From Molossus alvarezi (Eukaryota; Chordata; Mammalia; Chiroptera; Molossidae): a DNA stretch of 64,000 nucleotides. Of the stretch, positions 1 through 12,400 are shown in pieces. The DNA is taken from positions 13,352,501 to 13,416,500 of the forward strand of contig CM073886.1 in NCBI GenBank assembly GCA_037176705.1, read 5' to 3'. The stretch's first letter is position 1, and the number at the start of each line of letters is the position of its first letter. The notes below the pieces were generated by a model. The model was not told the DNA's origin. It saw only the letters and a program-made list of their open reading frames with translations, and did no database searches. A program made the translations under genes and the position numbers.

Positions 1-132
1 GGGGGGCGCATTTGTCTCTAATAAGAAAAGACAAAGACATCCCGGCGGCCGCGGCTGTTCCCGCAGCTCCGCTCCGCCAGAGGCGGGCGAGGCTGTCGTT
101 CCTGGGGCCCGGTCACCGCCTGTCCCCCGCAG

Positions 133-449
133 GTGCTACCCGCCGCCACCATGACCGAGGGCGCACCGGCGGCCGATGAGGTCCGAGTGCCCCTGGGCGC
201 GCCGGCTCCCGGCCCTGCGGCTGCAGCGGGGGCTTCCCCGGCGAGCCCTGGGGCGCTGGGGCGAGAGGTGGATCGGGAGTCCGGGCCCAGCGCGTCGCCC
301 CCCGAGAGTCCGGCGGTTGAGCGCAGCGCGGAGCTGGGCACCGACGAGGAGCAGCCGGTCCCGTACCCGGCGCTGGCGGCCACTGTCTTCTTCTGCCTTG
401 GGCAGACCACGCGGCCGCGCAGCTGGTGTCTCCGGCTGGTCTGTAACCC
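133..449 (+). CDS. CACNA1H: CACNA1H exon 2 (first coding exon): 5' UTR tail, start codon and N-terminus, residues 1-100
   Basis: A pyrimidine-rich acceptor ends in CCCGCAG at 126-132. Eighteen bases of 5' UTR follow, then the ATG at 151 in a near-perfect Kozak context, where only +4 departs from consensus. The 99 complete codons encode the cytoplasmic N-terminus, rich in Ala, Pro, Glu and Ser and ending LRLVCNP just before IS1. The exon ends with the first two bases of a Pro codon, and its donor is ATATCCTT rather than GT (see the AT-AC intron). Retention of the intron would extend the frame to a stop at 871-873. Confidence 0.95.
144..154 (+). promoter_or_regulatory. Kozak translation-start context
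   Basis: The sequence GCCACCATGAC surrounds the ATG at 151, with A at -3 and the GCCGCCACC run upstream. This strongly supports initiation here. The codon after it is ACC, giving MTEGAP as in known Cav3.2 proteins. Confidence 0.85.
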
Positions 450-3400
450 ATATCCTTCCTTGGCCGCCGGGTTGCGGGGATCCAGGGCGCGGGGCTCCCT
501 CCTCGTGCGCCCACGCGCTCCGGGATTCGTTGGACCCGGCTCAGGCCGGGCGTTGCGGGGAGGGGACTCAGGCCGGGCATTCGGGGGGCTCAGGGCAGAG
601 GCGCGATGGCAGCGCTCTCCAAGAGAGATGGCCCGGGCCGTGCTTTGGGAACAGTGGGGCGTCTCTCCCGACCCGAATGGGGTGTACCCGGTCCAGAGCC
701 ATTCGGGACGGCAGACTGAAAGAGTAGCGGCGAGGGTACCACGGACTTGGAGGGTAGCGGGGTCGTCAGGGAAGGGAGGTCGGAGTTTCCTGCACACTCG
801 TGGGCTGCGATCAGAAGAATTCTTCCTAGGCTTACAGAACCTCTGTCCTGAGGCAGGACCTTCGCTGTCCTGAGGGAAAGGCCAGAAGAAACTAGAATAA
901 GGGTAGCAAAGTTTTCAATCTGTGCCTTGTGCTTTCGAGCGCTGTGGGAGACCCACGGGGGCCAGGAACTGGTGTGCGTTCTCTGGTCTTTTTCCACGGA
1001 GAGAGGTGGTGACGTTGGTTGTGAATTCCCCTTTCCAGGCTGAACTCAGTGCTGGGGCCAATGTAAGTCATGCGCAGCTGGGGGTGGGGGTGGGGGGCAG
1101 GGAGGCAGCTGGCACTGCACCCTGGAGTCTCTTCTCCTGGTGCTTTCTCTGGTTGGAGAGAATGGGACCACTCTTTCTGTTCCTGGCTAAGGCAGCACAG
1201 ACTTCGGAGAAGGTTCCAGAGGAGAACTGAATCCTGCCAGGAGGCATTTCTGGGATTCAGGCAGCAGGTCTGCTGCCCCCCAGTAGGTGGCCTTTGGGCA
1301 CTGTCAGTTTGGTTCATCCTGCCTCCTGGCTGCTTCTCACCACTAGCTCCCCCTTGAAGCTGATTGTCAGTGGCCAGGCTATGGGTGCTGAGCCTCCCAC
1401 CCCTGGACTTGGAAGGACTGGATGTCCTGCACGGGCTGCTGGGCGGGAGGGGCAGCTGAGGAGAGGAGGTTGACAGAAGCGGGACCCTGGACATAACTTT
1501 CCCTGTCAGAGTTGAGGAGACAGACAAAGGCGAAATGAGCAATGTGTGTATATATTTTTCTTACCTTGTGTGTTTAACTGTATAAATATTAAATTCAAAG
1601 AGGAATTTGTACCAAAAAAAGGAATAAAACCTGTGTTTCTCTTTTCTTAAGTCCAAACATCGGCTGAGTCAGAATCACCTTCTGGTTGTGAAGGAGGTCA
1701 TCGTGGTCCAGGATGGTGGGCCTTGGCCATGGCCAGAGAGCCCCCCCCGAGCATGACGGCAGGCTTCAGTGCCTGACTTTGTCCTTGCAGCCATGGGTGG
1801 GTGTCCGAGGGTGTTGGGGCCTGGTCCTTTGCGCAGCAGCCAACCTAACCTTGCAGGGTTACTGTAGGTGTGTCTTTTTTTCAGAACTCAACCTGGAGTT
1901 GGCTGGGTCACCTCCTTGTGGCAGGAAGGCGGTGTGGTTTGGTGTGGTGTCAGGCCATGTTGGGGGTGCCTGAAGGCCCTGGGACAGATGGGGCAGGAGG
2001 CTGGCCCTCCTTGTCTGTCAGTCATTTCTAAGCCCAGAGACCAGATAGGAAAAGAGCCACCAAAGGGCCTGCACCTTCTCTCTCCTGACAGCCCCGGGGT
2101 CTGGCTGGTCGGTCACCTCAAAGCTGAGGGAGTCTTTGAGCCTGGCCCTGGTGTTCTGGATGTTCCAGGCTGGGCTGTGTCCCTGAGGATGTCTGACAGG
2201 GTTGTTTGTGTTACTCAGCGAAGGGGAGGTGGGAGGGTGCCTTACCCCAGGTGAGGTGAGACCCAGAGGGGGTGGGGGATGGGGCTGGCAGGACCACAGG
2301 CAAGGTCCTTGTCCCTTGGCTCTTTCATGACCTGAGGAAGAGGAAGCCTTGTGACCCCAGGAGCAGAAAGGTGCTGAGGGCTGTCACCCAGGGATGAGAG
2401 CCATTCATCCCTTCTTAGTGACAGGCAGTCGAGGAGCCCAGGTCCCATGGAAACCCCACATCTGTCTATTAGGGTGGGCTCATCAGGGCCCCCACTCCAT
2501 GTGGGGACGGCTGCTGACCTCCAGCAAATGCCAGGTGCTGGCTTGGGGTGTGTGTGCCACAGGAGAACCTAAAATAAGCTGGCTTGCCCAGACAGGTGGG
2601 GATCAGGGAAGCCCGTGGGGCCTCAGCACAGGCTTCAGATTCCTGGGAGTGTATGTGTGTGCGGGGGGGTGCCCTTGTGTGAGGCAGAGGGCACGGGGAC
2701 AGTCCATGTGGCCAGGTTTTCCAGGGACCATGGATTGTCCTGTTGCTACAGGGTGCTTCCAGGTCCGTCTTCCTTCCAGCAGGTAGCTGTGTTGTCAGGG
2801 CGCTCACCGTTTTTCCACGGACCCCCCCCCCACCCCGTGGCAGAGGGTAAACTTGGAGGGAGAAACAGGATGATGGGGTTTGCTCTGGGAACCTACTCTG
2901 TGTGAAACAGCTCATTCCCTGGAGCCTGGTGGAGCCCTAGCTGATGTCCCCCAACCAGGATACCTTGGCAGTTGGGACGCAGGAAGGGCCTTCGTACAGC
3001 CCTGCACCTTTCTGGGACCCCCTGCACACATGGACACTCGTGTTCTGTTTTTGTCTTTAGAGAAACTGCCATCCAAGGTGAAGGAGCTTCCAAGGACGGC
3101 CCCTATCTTTATTGATTTACTTTGCTGTTTGAAAATATAATTGTGCTGGAAGTTTTGGGGCAAGTGCTCTTTCTCCTACACAGGTTTATTTATAGCGAAA
3201 GGTGGGTGGGATCTGTGTTGTAGGCTGTGTGGCTGGGTTGTGTTTTGCCCGGGCTCCCCGGGGTTCCTGACTAGGTGCTTGCCTGTGTCGCAGCTGCTGT
3301 GTCCCAGCACTTGAGCTGAGCGGGGCCCTCCAGGGATGTTGGCAGCTGGGTGTGAGGCCCTGCTAAGGTCCCCTGTGAGTGAGGGAGGCTGGCTGCGGCC

Positions 3401-6400
3401 CAGCCAGAGTGTTTAGGGATTAGGAGGTGCTTGGGGGGGTGCTTGGGGGCTCAGGGATGGTAGGTGCCTCCAGAAGATGTCTCCCAGGCGCCAGGCACCC
3501 AATGCCCCTTGGCTTAGGGCTTTGAGAAGGCAAAGGACAGGCCAAGGTCATGCAGCTGCAGAGGGCAGAGCTGGGCGAGACCAGCCTGACTCTCAAGTCC
3601 ACGTGCCTGGCAGGGCCCTGCCTGCCAGAGAGGTGAGGCTGGACCAGTCTAAGTTCTTAAAGCCGATGCTCTGAGCTAACACACTTCTCTGTGGTTGCTG
3701 CCAGCTGCCCGAGGCTCACAGCAGGCTTGGGCGTCCCAGTGAGGACACGGGGTGGTGATCTGGGAAAGGGCAGGCTCCACGCTGCCGTACCTGCCCCCTT
3801 GTCCCCTTAGCTCCTTCTGTCCCCACAGACTTGATGTGAATGGGACAGGCCCAGGTCCTCAACTTCTTGACATCATGGCCCTGACCTTTGAGCCCCTTTT
3901 TTTTGGTAGGCACAGGGCTTTTCTCACATGGTCTAAGCTCCCTCCTCACCCCAGCACCTTGCTCCTGGCTTTGGGCCCTTCTCGCCCTGGCGCTGAGGTA
4001 TGTCGGTTTCTCTGGACTTGAAGGCCCTGGGTTGCCCTTCGGGGTACTCACAGGCAGGCAGTGGACGGCTTGGGGCTGGGCAGGTGGGAAGGCCACTGTG
4101 GCCACAGTACAATTATGGGGTGTGGAAGCAGAGGGGCTGGTGGGGACTCGGAGGGCCTGAGTTCTTCGGCTGATGCTCATGGCAGTGCCCAGACTTCCTC
4201 TGTCTGAAGGAGGGAGTTAACAGGACGTGTGTCCCTATGCTTCTGGAGCCCCCACTGTCACCCCATGCTCAGAGGGCTTATGTTGTTCAGGCTGAGCACT
4301 GACTGTGTGCCTGGCAGGGACTGATGTGTTCCCAGCCTCTGAGGCTTGGGGAGGGAGGCAGGGGGCGGGAGTAAGACACCCCAGCTAAGACAGGAGTGTC
4401 ATGGGGGAGGGTTTTGTGGGGGGGGTTCCCGAAAGCTGGGGAAGGTGACAGTGGGGAGGCAGATCTCTGAGTGTTTGCAGGAGGTGGGATTGGGGGAACC
4501 CTCTTCCTGGGTGGCCGCTTCTGGAGGGGCTAGTGAAGGGGCCCCTGGACCAGCAAGCTCTGATTAAGTGCCCTGTGTGTGTGGCACCACCATGAGACCA
4601 AGTGTGGCCCCTGCCCCCACATCAGCCTCCTCGCTGGATCCTGGGGAGGCTCTGCGTGTGTGTGGACTCCCTGGGGCTGACCCGAGGGAGCAGCTCCGCG
4701 CTGTCAAGGTCAGGCCGGAGTTGGGGGGGGGGGGCTCAGACGAGTGGGGCTGAGGCTTCTGTGAGGACACTGATCGCAAGGCAGCTTCACTCAGCAGACC
4801 TCTCGCGGCCTGAGTCTGTGCTGGCCCCCACGCCGGGCCCACCGTGGGTCTCCCCGACTGGCACGCACTAGGACTCCGCTCCCGCTGTGTGCCCAGCATG
4901 CCCAGCTGTTGGCTGTTCTGCAGTTCAGTGAGGCCGGCCTGGTCTCAGTGAGGGCACTTAGGAGGGTAGGATGGAGGGAGGCCGTTCGTAGCTGGAGCCA
5001 TGGAGTCTGCGTCAGCTCGATGGGCACGAGGACCTGTGGTCAGGGTGACATGCAGGTGGACATGGAGCAGGAGTGTCCCAGACAAAGAAATGGCATTTGC
5101 AGTGATCCTGAGGCAGGTGGAATGTGTCCACGCTGTTGGGGCAGGGTGTGTGCCGTGAGCCGAAGGTGAGGAGGGGGAGGGGGCTGTGGGGAGCGGGGGC
5201 CAGGAAAGGCCTGTGAGCGTGGTGGGTGAGTGATGGGCTAGCGTTGGAGCTTGGGACGTGGGTCGGCCTCCAGCTGGGCTGGGGCTGGTTCCTCAAGGGG
5301 GGCAGTACTGGGCCCAGGCTCGGGAGACATCGAGGAGAGGTGGGGATGGAAGGGCAGGTGGTGGGCACTGAGGAGCAGAGGCTGGGAGGTGGGAAGGTGC
5401 TGGTGCTGCCCTCGCCCCCACACCTTTGAAGCCTCATGTGAGCACAAGGCTGTTACCAGCCCTTCAGCGGACACCCTTTGACTCGGGGGATCACATTTGG
5501 ACCACCCAAACTCCACCCTGACAAGGAGGGCCTGGGTGCCCTCCCTGGTACAGAGGAGCTCAGAGGTGGTCTAGGGTGCTCCCCACGGTGAATGGTGAGG
5601 CAGCCCGCTCCGCTCTGCCGCTGACTCCTTGATCCGGGCCGAAGTGAAGGAGTGCGGACGGGCCAGCCTGAGTGCTCAGACGGATCCAGGGAGCAGCGCT
5701 GCGCGGTCAGGGCCCGGCAGGAGCTGTCACCTTTGTTTACTGGGTGTCACTCCTGTGTTCGCCCTGTCCTGCCCCCCAGGGCCCCCCAGGGAGTGGGGTG
5801 GCAGCCCTTGAAGCTGAGTTAGGAACATTCTTTTTCTTGTTTGCACGTGGGTATTTAGCGCAGTGGCGTAAAAGACCAGTCACTGCCTCCTCCCCTCACC
5901 GGTTAATTTTGAGGCAGCTGGGAACAGCTGTAAGGCCCACGGGCCTCAACTGGATTTCCGCCTGCACAGTTAAACCTGGGCACCTGTGCCGGTAGGCCCG
6001 CGCAGAGAAGTAAGGCAGTCGGCTCGCAGCCTGACTCCGGGCCCGGGGCCCGGGCAGGGGGGAGAAAGCAGCCCAGCCGTTGGGAGTTGGCAGTGGGTCC
6101 CCAGAGGCAGAGCACTTTGCTGGAGGTGACCTGTGGGGTCTCTGCTTCACTGCCTTCACAAAGCGAGTAGCGGCGAGTGGTTTTCCTCAGAAGGGGCCCC
6201 GCAAAATAGACACACGCCTTCCGGGGGAGCAGCGGTGCCACCCCAGCCCTGCAGGCAGGCAGGCCAGTGGACACTGGTGTCCTTGCCTCCAGAGCGCATG
6301 TCCCTCTGCTTCCGCGAGGAGCGGGGTGTTGGTGGTGCCGTCAGCCCGGAGTTCTGACTGGTGAGGACACTGATGGGTGTGCTGAATTAGAGCTCCGGGT

Positions 6401-9400
6401 GGGTTTGCTGCCGCCCCTGGCTCCCCCGGACCAGTGGGGAGCAGGGAGCCTCGCGCTGTGAGGAGCTGCCTCTCTGTGCCCAGCACCTTTCTGGGGTGTG
6501 GGAGGATTTCAGGGGCACCAGTGCACCTCCTTCTTACTTGTGCCGCCAACAAGGGTCAAGGTCATGTCACAGAGCAGCCCCCCACCCTGGCCTTAACCAC
6601 AGTTTCTCTTTGTTGGAGGCAGGGCTGGCAGAGAGGGGAATCTAGAAGCTGCGCCCCCCAAGGTTCCCAAAAGTTAGGGTCGGCTCAGGGTGGAGCCAGT
6701 CCCCAGCCTCACCTGGTGGAAGTTCGGGAGCCGACGGAGACAAAGGCGCCAGCAGAGTGGGACAGGTTGGTGGGCCAGGGCCTTGGTGTTGGGGGTGTGG
6801 GGTGTACAGGGCTGGCTAGCAGTGCAGGGAGGGGCTGGGAACCATCTGGAGCCCCCTGACCTGGGGATGGGGGTGGAACCCAGGATAGGCGGTCCTCCCC
6901 GGTGGGCACAGCCCCCTGCTCCCACCTGGAGCTGGGCAAAACCAGGCCCTGGCACCTGTGCACATGCATCTGGCAAGCGGCAGGCCTGCTTGGTCATGAT
7001 GTCCTCTTTCTGTTCTGGGCTCTCAGTGCCCGCCCCCCCCAGGCTGGCCCCCAGGGGAGGTCAGGGTGCTGGTGCCATGTGTGGCCTGGGAAGGGGAGGA
7101 GAGGGGCTCAGCGCCCTTCTGGGCTTCAGTGGCCTCCAGCGGGTACCCCAGCCTCTCCCCCTCCCACCTTCATTCTAGTCCTTTCTCCCTCCTCCCTACC
7201 TGTCTGCACCTGGCTGACAGAGTCCCTGGCAGAGGACTGTGGTGGGGACACCCTTATACCTGTTCAGGGGATGTGGCTTGAAGTCATGGCCCGAGAGAGT
7301 GATACCTCCCACCTCAGGATGGCCCCCTGGGATTCCTGGGGTCTCCCTGGCCACAGGAAGAGGGGCTGTCGGCTGCCCCTGTACTTAGGTGGTTTCTCCC
7401 TCACCTCACCTCTGACTGCCCTTCATCACTGACCGGGTGGGGTTTGCTTCGGCTGGTAAAGGGCCGCCCGGTCCAGTTCATGGACAGCTGGTGAGAAGGG
7501 TGCAGAGTGGGCCCTGGGGTCCTGCAGCCCAGGCTGGCACAGACGGTGTGGGGCATCTGACACCTTAACCAAGGGAAGGAGAAGCTGGGGGAGAGATTTC
7601 CAGAAGGAGGCAGATCCTTTGGATAGAATTTGTGTCCCTGAGGTGCAAGGTAGCAAGGCGGGATGGGCTCTGAGCCTGGGGTTCCCCTGCTGCTTTGGGC
7701 CCAGTTGGGATGTCAGAGACTGGGGCCTTACTGCCAAGGTCAGCACCCCAAAACCTCAGGGCCTTGGTGGACTAGGTTGTGTCCAGGTTCTTGGTTTTCT
7801 GAACTGAACGACCTGTGCCCCTTGAGACCTCTAACTGTGGTTGTCTGTGAGTAGCTGGGGTGCCAATCAGGTACTCCAATACCTACTTGCTCCCCTGGTT
7901 GGAGCAGTGGCAGAGTCTCGTGCAGGGAGGTCAGTGGCCGGTACCACGTGCTGGACCAAGGGCTACGTGCCCAGAGCCCCCTGGAAGGATGCCCGGGGAG
8001 CGGCTTTCTCAGCCTCCTCCAACTACCAGCCAGCTTCCCCGGCGGCATTTGGGGAACGAGTGTCTGTGGAAGAAGCCTCCTTCGCGTTCTCGGGTGTGGG
8101 TGTGGGATGGGGCGTTTCGGGTGCCAGGCCTGAGGCCCAGTCCTGGGCCACCCACTTGTTGCTCTTGGGGTGACTTAAACCCCTCTGCCTCCAAAGTACC
8201 CCAAGAGGTGTGGGGCCAGCTGTGTCCTGGCTGCCCATCCTTTGGCTAGCCCCAGGGGACCGACACAAGGAGCAGAGAGAAACAGAAACATACGGGGTGG
8301 TGGTGTTGGGGCTTGGCAGAGACAGAACCCCACCCTGTGCTGGGGGGCATCACTGCAGGCCCCGGTAGAGCAGCCAGGTTGGGTGGGGTGCCAGGAGCTG
8401 TTGGGCACAGGCAGTGGATAGAGAGATAGGGGCACCACACCTGGGGGTGGAACACAGCATCCAGGGGTATGGCTGTGGGTGTGTGAACATCGCGTGTGTA
8501 GGCCTGTGTACTGGCTTGAAGATGTCCCCCAAATTCACGTCCACCTGGAACCTCTGAATGGGACTTTGTGGGGAAATGGGGCCCTGAATCCGGTGACTGG
8601 TGTCCTCATAAGAGGAGGAGACACAGACACAGAGAAGCCACATGAAGGTAGGGCAGACATTGGAGTGATGTGAGAGTCTTGGGACAGACCCTCCCTCGCA
8701 GCCCCCAGAAGGATCCAGGCTGTGACACCCCGATTTCGGCCCTCCAGCTTCCAGACTGAGAGGATTCCTGTGGTCTAAGCCCCCAGCTGTGCTGCATTGT
8801 TAGGGCAGCCCCTCCCCCAGCCCGCACACCCCAGGCCTACCCGCACTGGCCCAGAGGGAACAGCAGGAGGCGCTGGACCCATTGGAGAGGCAGTCCCTTC
8901 TAGGATGTCACGTGGCTGCCAGGTCAGCTCTGTGACAAGGACTGGAGCCACCTTGGGAGAGGAAGCCAACCGAGTTGGTCATCCTGAGCCTTGTGGAGGG
9001 GAGGCCTGGGCAGACCCTGAGCGGTGATGTCTCTGCCCGTGTCTTCTGTGCCTGAGGGTTTACCCAGGAGGAGCCGCGGGCTACCCTCAGGCGGTGTCCA
9101 CTGGTGTCTGTCCATGATGTTGGGTCTTCAGACACCTTTCTGCTGGACTGGCCTCCTTCCCCAGGACCACTCTGGGAGTCTGGGAACCTCACTCAGCAAG
9201 TGCTCTCCTTGGGCTGTCAGGGGCTTTGCTGTGGCCCCGGGGGTACAGTTTTGGTGCAATGGCTGTAGAGGGAGCCTCAGTTTGAGCCCACCTGGCTCTG
9301 TCCTCAGACCCTCGGCCAGGTGGAGGACTTCCTTCAGGGTACTGTGTGGGCAGCTGGCAGGGCTCACCAGGCTGCATTCCCAGCGGGGGACCCTCTGACA

Positions 9401-12400
9401 GACAGCAAAGGCCCTGGGAGGTATCGGCTCCGGCTGCTGCCAGGTCCTCTTCCGAGCAGCCATGGAGAGGCTCTGCCCACAGGTGGCCAGAGAGGAGAGA
9501 GGTTCGAGTCCAGAGCTGGGCTCCCTTTAAGGATCTCCCACCCCAGAGCCTGGCCTGGGCGTTTTGGGGTGATGAGGAGGCTCGGCCCAGGCTTTCCAGA
9601 GTCCCTGTGGCCCCAGCCCAGCTGGGGAGGGGCGGGGTGTCTCAGACCACAAGGCTCCTCCCTTGTACAGAATGTGGGCCAGTTCTTGGCTGTGTGGTGG
9701 GGTAGGGGACACAGACAGATGAGGCCCTGAGACCACCAAGGCCACTCGCTGCTCCCCGGTGGACAGTGTTCAGGGTGCGTGTGAGCAGAGTGGGATACTT
9801 TCAGGCTGCTGGGGAAGGCCATGGCCTGGCGGGTGGGCAGGTGTTGGCTAAGCTCCTGGGTATGAAGGGCAGTAGAGGCCAGGGACCTAGCATGGGGCAG
9901 GGAGGTGTGGAGACATCTGACAGTGGGCTGGGAGTCTCAGGTCCTGGACCATCTTAGACCTTCTCCTTAGAAGGGGAGGTGCCCGGCGTGGTGGTACCTG
10001 GGAGGGTCTCCTGAGCAGCTGGCCTGTGCCCACCGCCGTCCCAAGCCCCGCCCCGTGCAGCTCAGCCTGCCCCAGGGACAGAACCCAGAGCACAGGGGTG
10101 GCTGTCACCTCCCAGAAGTTGTGGAGGGCGGTGCCAGACTCTCCAGGGCTAGGTGGTGGCTACACACATCCTCTGGCCGCGTCCCTTTGTCTTTGCAAGC
10201 GGTGGCCAGCCATGGCCGCAGTCTGATGAGTCAGCCTGCATTAGCACCTCATCGAAATGGATGAGGACACATCCCGAGTCCTGGGCTGCTGGCAGGGCGG
10301 CCTCCCAGCCCTGGCCATAGAACAGGCCTGCTGCTTTCGTGACCGCGAGATGGGGCCATGTGTCTGGCAGCGTGCTGTCACCCTGGGCGTGGCAGGCTGG
10401 GAGCTCCCTTCCACCGATGATTTTAGGGTTGGCTATTGGTGCAGCGGCAGTGCAAGGACGGGAAAGGTGCCCCACACGGGAGCACAGGTGGTGCAGCCCC
10501 CCCCCCCCCCCCGTCAGGAGGAGGGCAGGGCCTCTCCCCGTGGGGTGGGAGACATGAGAAGGCCGCAGGTGGAGCATCCGGGGTGAGATTGAAGCAGGAA
10601 GGAGGCTGGCTAGCCCCCCATTAACTGAGCTAGTTGCTGTGATTGATGGGAGGGAGGGGGCAGGAGGCACATGTCATCATCTGGAGGAATGTTCCAGAAG
10701 CCAGCAGCAGTGTCAGGGAAATGACCCACCTGGTGGGCCTGGGACACAAAGGCTCACAAACGTCAAATCCCAGACCACGGTTTTGTCGTAGAAGCTTGAC
10801 TTCCTGACAGTCGTCCCTCAATGCTCCAGAGCCCTTGTTTTTTCCAGTCTGTATTAGAACCTGGCTCAACTGAGTAAGGAGGGGCAGGCGGACCTGTCCC
10901 AGGGAGCTTTCTGTCCAGGTGGGTGGGCTCCAGGAACGGGGTCTGGCCTCGCCCCTGCCCAGTGGAATTTCTGGGCATTGTTGCTGGGGAAGGGGGTTGG
11001 GCAGAGGAAAAAAGTGTGTCTGGGCCTTGGGGGTTCGGGGAGCCCTGGCTGCCCCTGAGAGCACGCAGGGGGGCCACCATCTCGCCCCGGCTCCGAGGTC
11101 TGGGTGGTGGCCCAGCATCCCTCGCTCTCCTGCCCTGCCCTGCCAACATTTCTTCTCCTTCCTGAAGTTGAGGGGTTGGACCGTCCCTTCCTGCTCAGTA
11201 CGGAAGGGCAGCCCTGGGTTGGTGGCTCCTAACTGGGTAATTGGCTGTTGACTGTGTGAGGCGTGAATGGTGGCACTTGGGCTCAGGACAGGCCCGTGTG
11301 TCCTCTACAAATCCCACGTTCCTTCGCTGTGACCTCTCTGTAGCCATCTCACCGATGCCACTGGGCACTGCTGTCTGCACATTGACACTGAGGGACCACA
11401 CCTTGGTGGGGGGGTGCTTGCATGTGCATATTTTCTTACTGGGACATCACCAGGACAGGAGGATGTGGGCAGGCTGCCCTGAGTGACCAGATGTGATTGG
11501 GGTGGCCAAATTCTTCCTGGGACGGAGGTGTCTCTCGCCCTGGAAGGTCATGCTGGGGTCTGGGTCACGTTCTTTTCTGCAGCAGATGGGGATACCCCAT
11601 GGGTCAGGCATCGGTCATCACTGACCCTGGAGGAAGATGACCGTGAGGACGAGGCTCACCCCATTAGCCATGGGGAGCCCCTTCTTCTGTCCCAGCCCTG
11701 GAAGGGCACCTCAGCACCCAGGTCTGTCTGACGATGAGGAAACAGGCTCAGAGTGGGTCCCTGTGCGGCCCCCGGATTCGGAGCCCAGGCAGGCCGACTC
11801 AGACACCACCTGTTCTCTCGGTTTTGCTGAGCTGAAATGCACACACTGCGTACCTCACGTAAAGTTCACCATTTGGTGGTTTTTGCTCTAGTCACAGAGT
11901 TGCGGGAGTGTCACTGCAGTCCATTTTGGAACTTTTTCTTACTACCCCAAAAGGAGACCCCATCCCTGGTAGTGGCTGGTCACTCTCTGTCCTCCTCCCT
12001 CGGCCCCTGGTACCCCCTAATTCACTGTATCTGGACTTGCCTGCTCTGGATATTTCACGTGAATGGAGCCACCCACTGCAACCTCTGTTTGGCTTCTGTC
12101 ACTGAGCATCACGTTCTCAAGGTTCACCCGTGTCGTCCGTTCACCCGCCGGTAGACACAGGCTCGCTCCCGCCTGCCGGCTGCTGGCCCAGCGCCGCCAC
12201 GACAGTTGTATACACGTTTTGCGTTCTGTTGAGTTTGCTGGTCTTAGGGGGAACTGTGTTGAGTCATTTGAGGAGCAGCACCTACCTTTCTTTTTTTAAT
12301 TTTCTTTTATTGATTTGAGAGAGAGAGAGAAACATTGATGTGGGAGAGAAACATTGATCTGTTGCCTCCTGCATGCGCCCCGACTGGGGATCAAACCCAC

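Larger units (their letters stand above)
1..620. promoter_or_regulatory. CpG-rich 5' region around the first coding exon
   Basis: The first roughly 600 bases are visibly dense in CG dinucleotides, including a GCGGCCGC at about 48-55. This fits the downstream part of a CpG island spanning the CACNA1H 5' end. The transcription start and the non-coding exon 1 are not in the window, so I cannot name a core promoter. Bases 1-132 are read as the end of intron 1. Confidence 0.55.

Noticed and set aside
133..873. A single-exon 246-residue open frame at the 5' end as an independent gene
   Set aside because: Its first 99 codons from the ATG are CACNA1H exon 2 and the rest is read-through into the AT-AC intron; treated instead as a possible retention product.
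10498..10513. C-homopolymer runs (also near 2822, 28408 and 48630) as functional elements
   Set aside because: They are simple homopolymers, which are error-prone in sequencing and have no supporting context.
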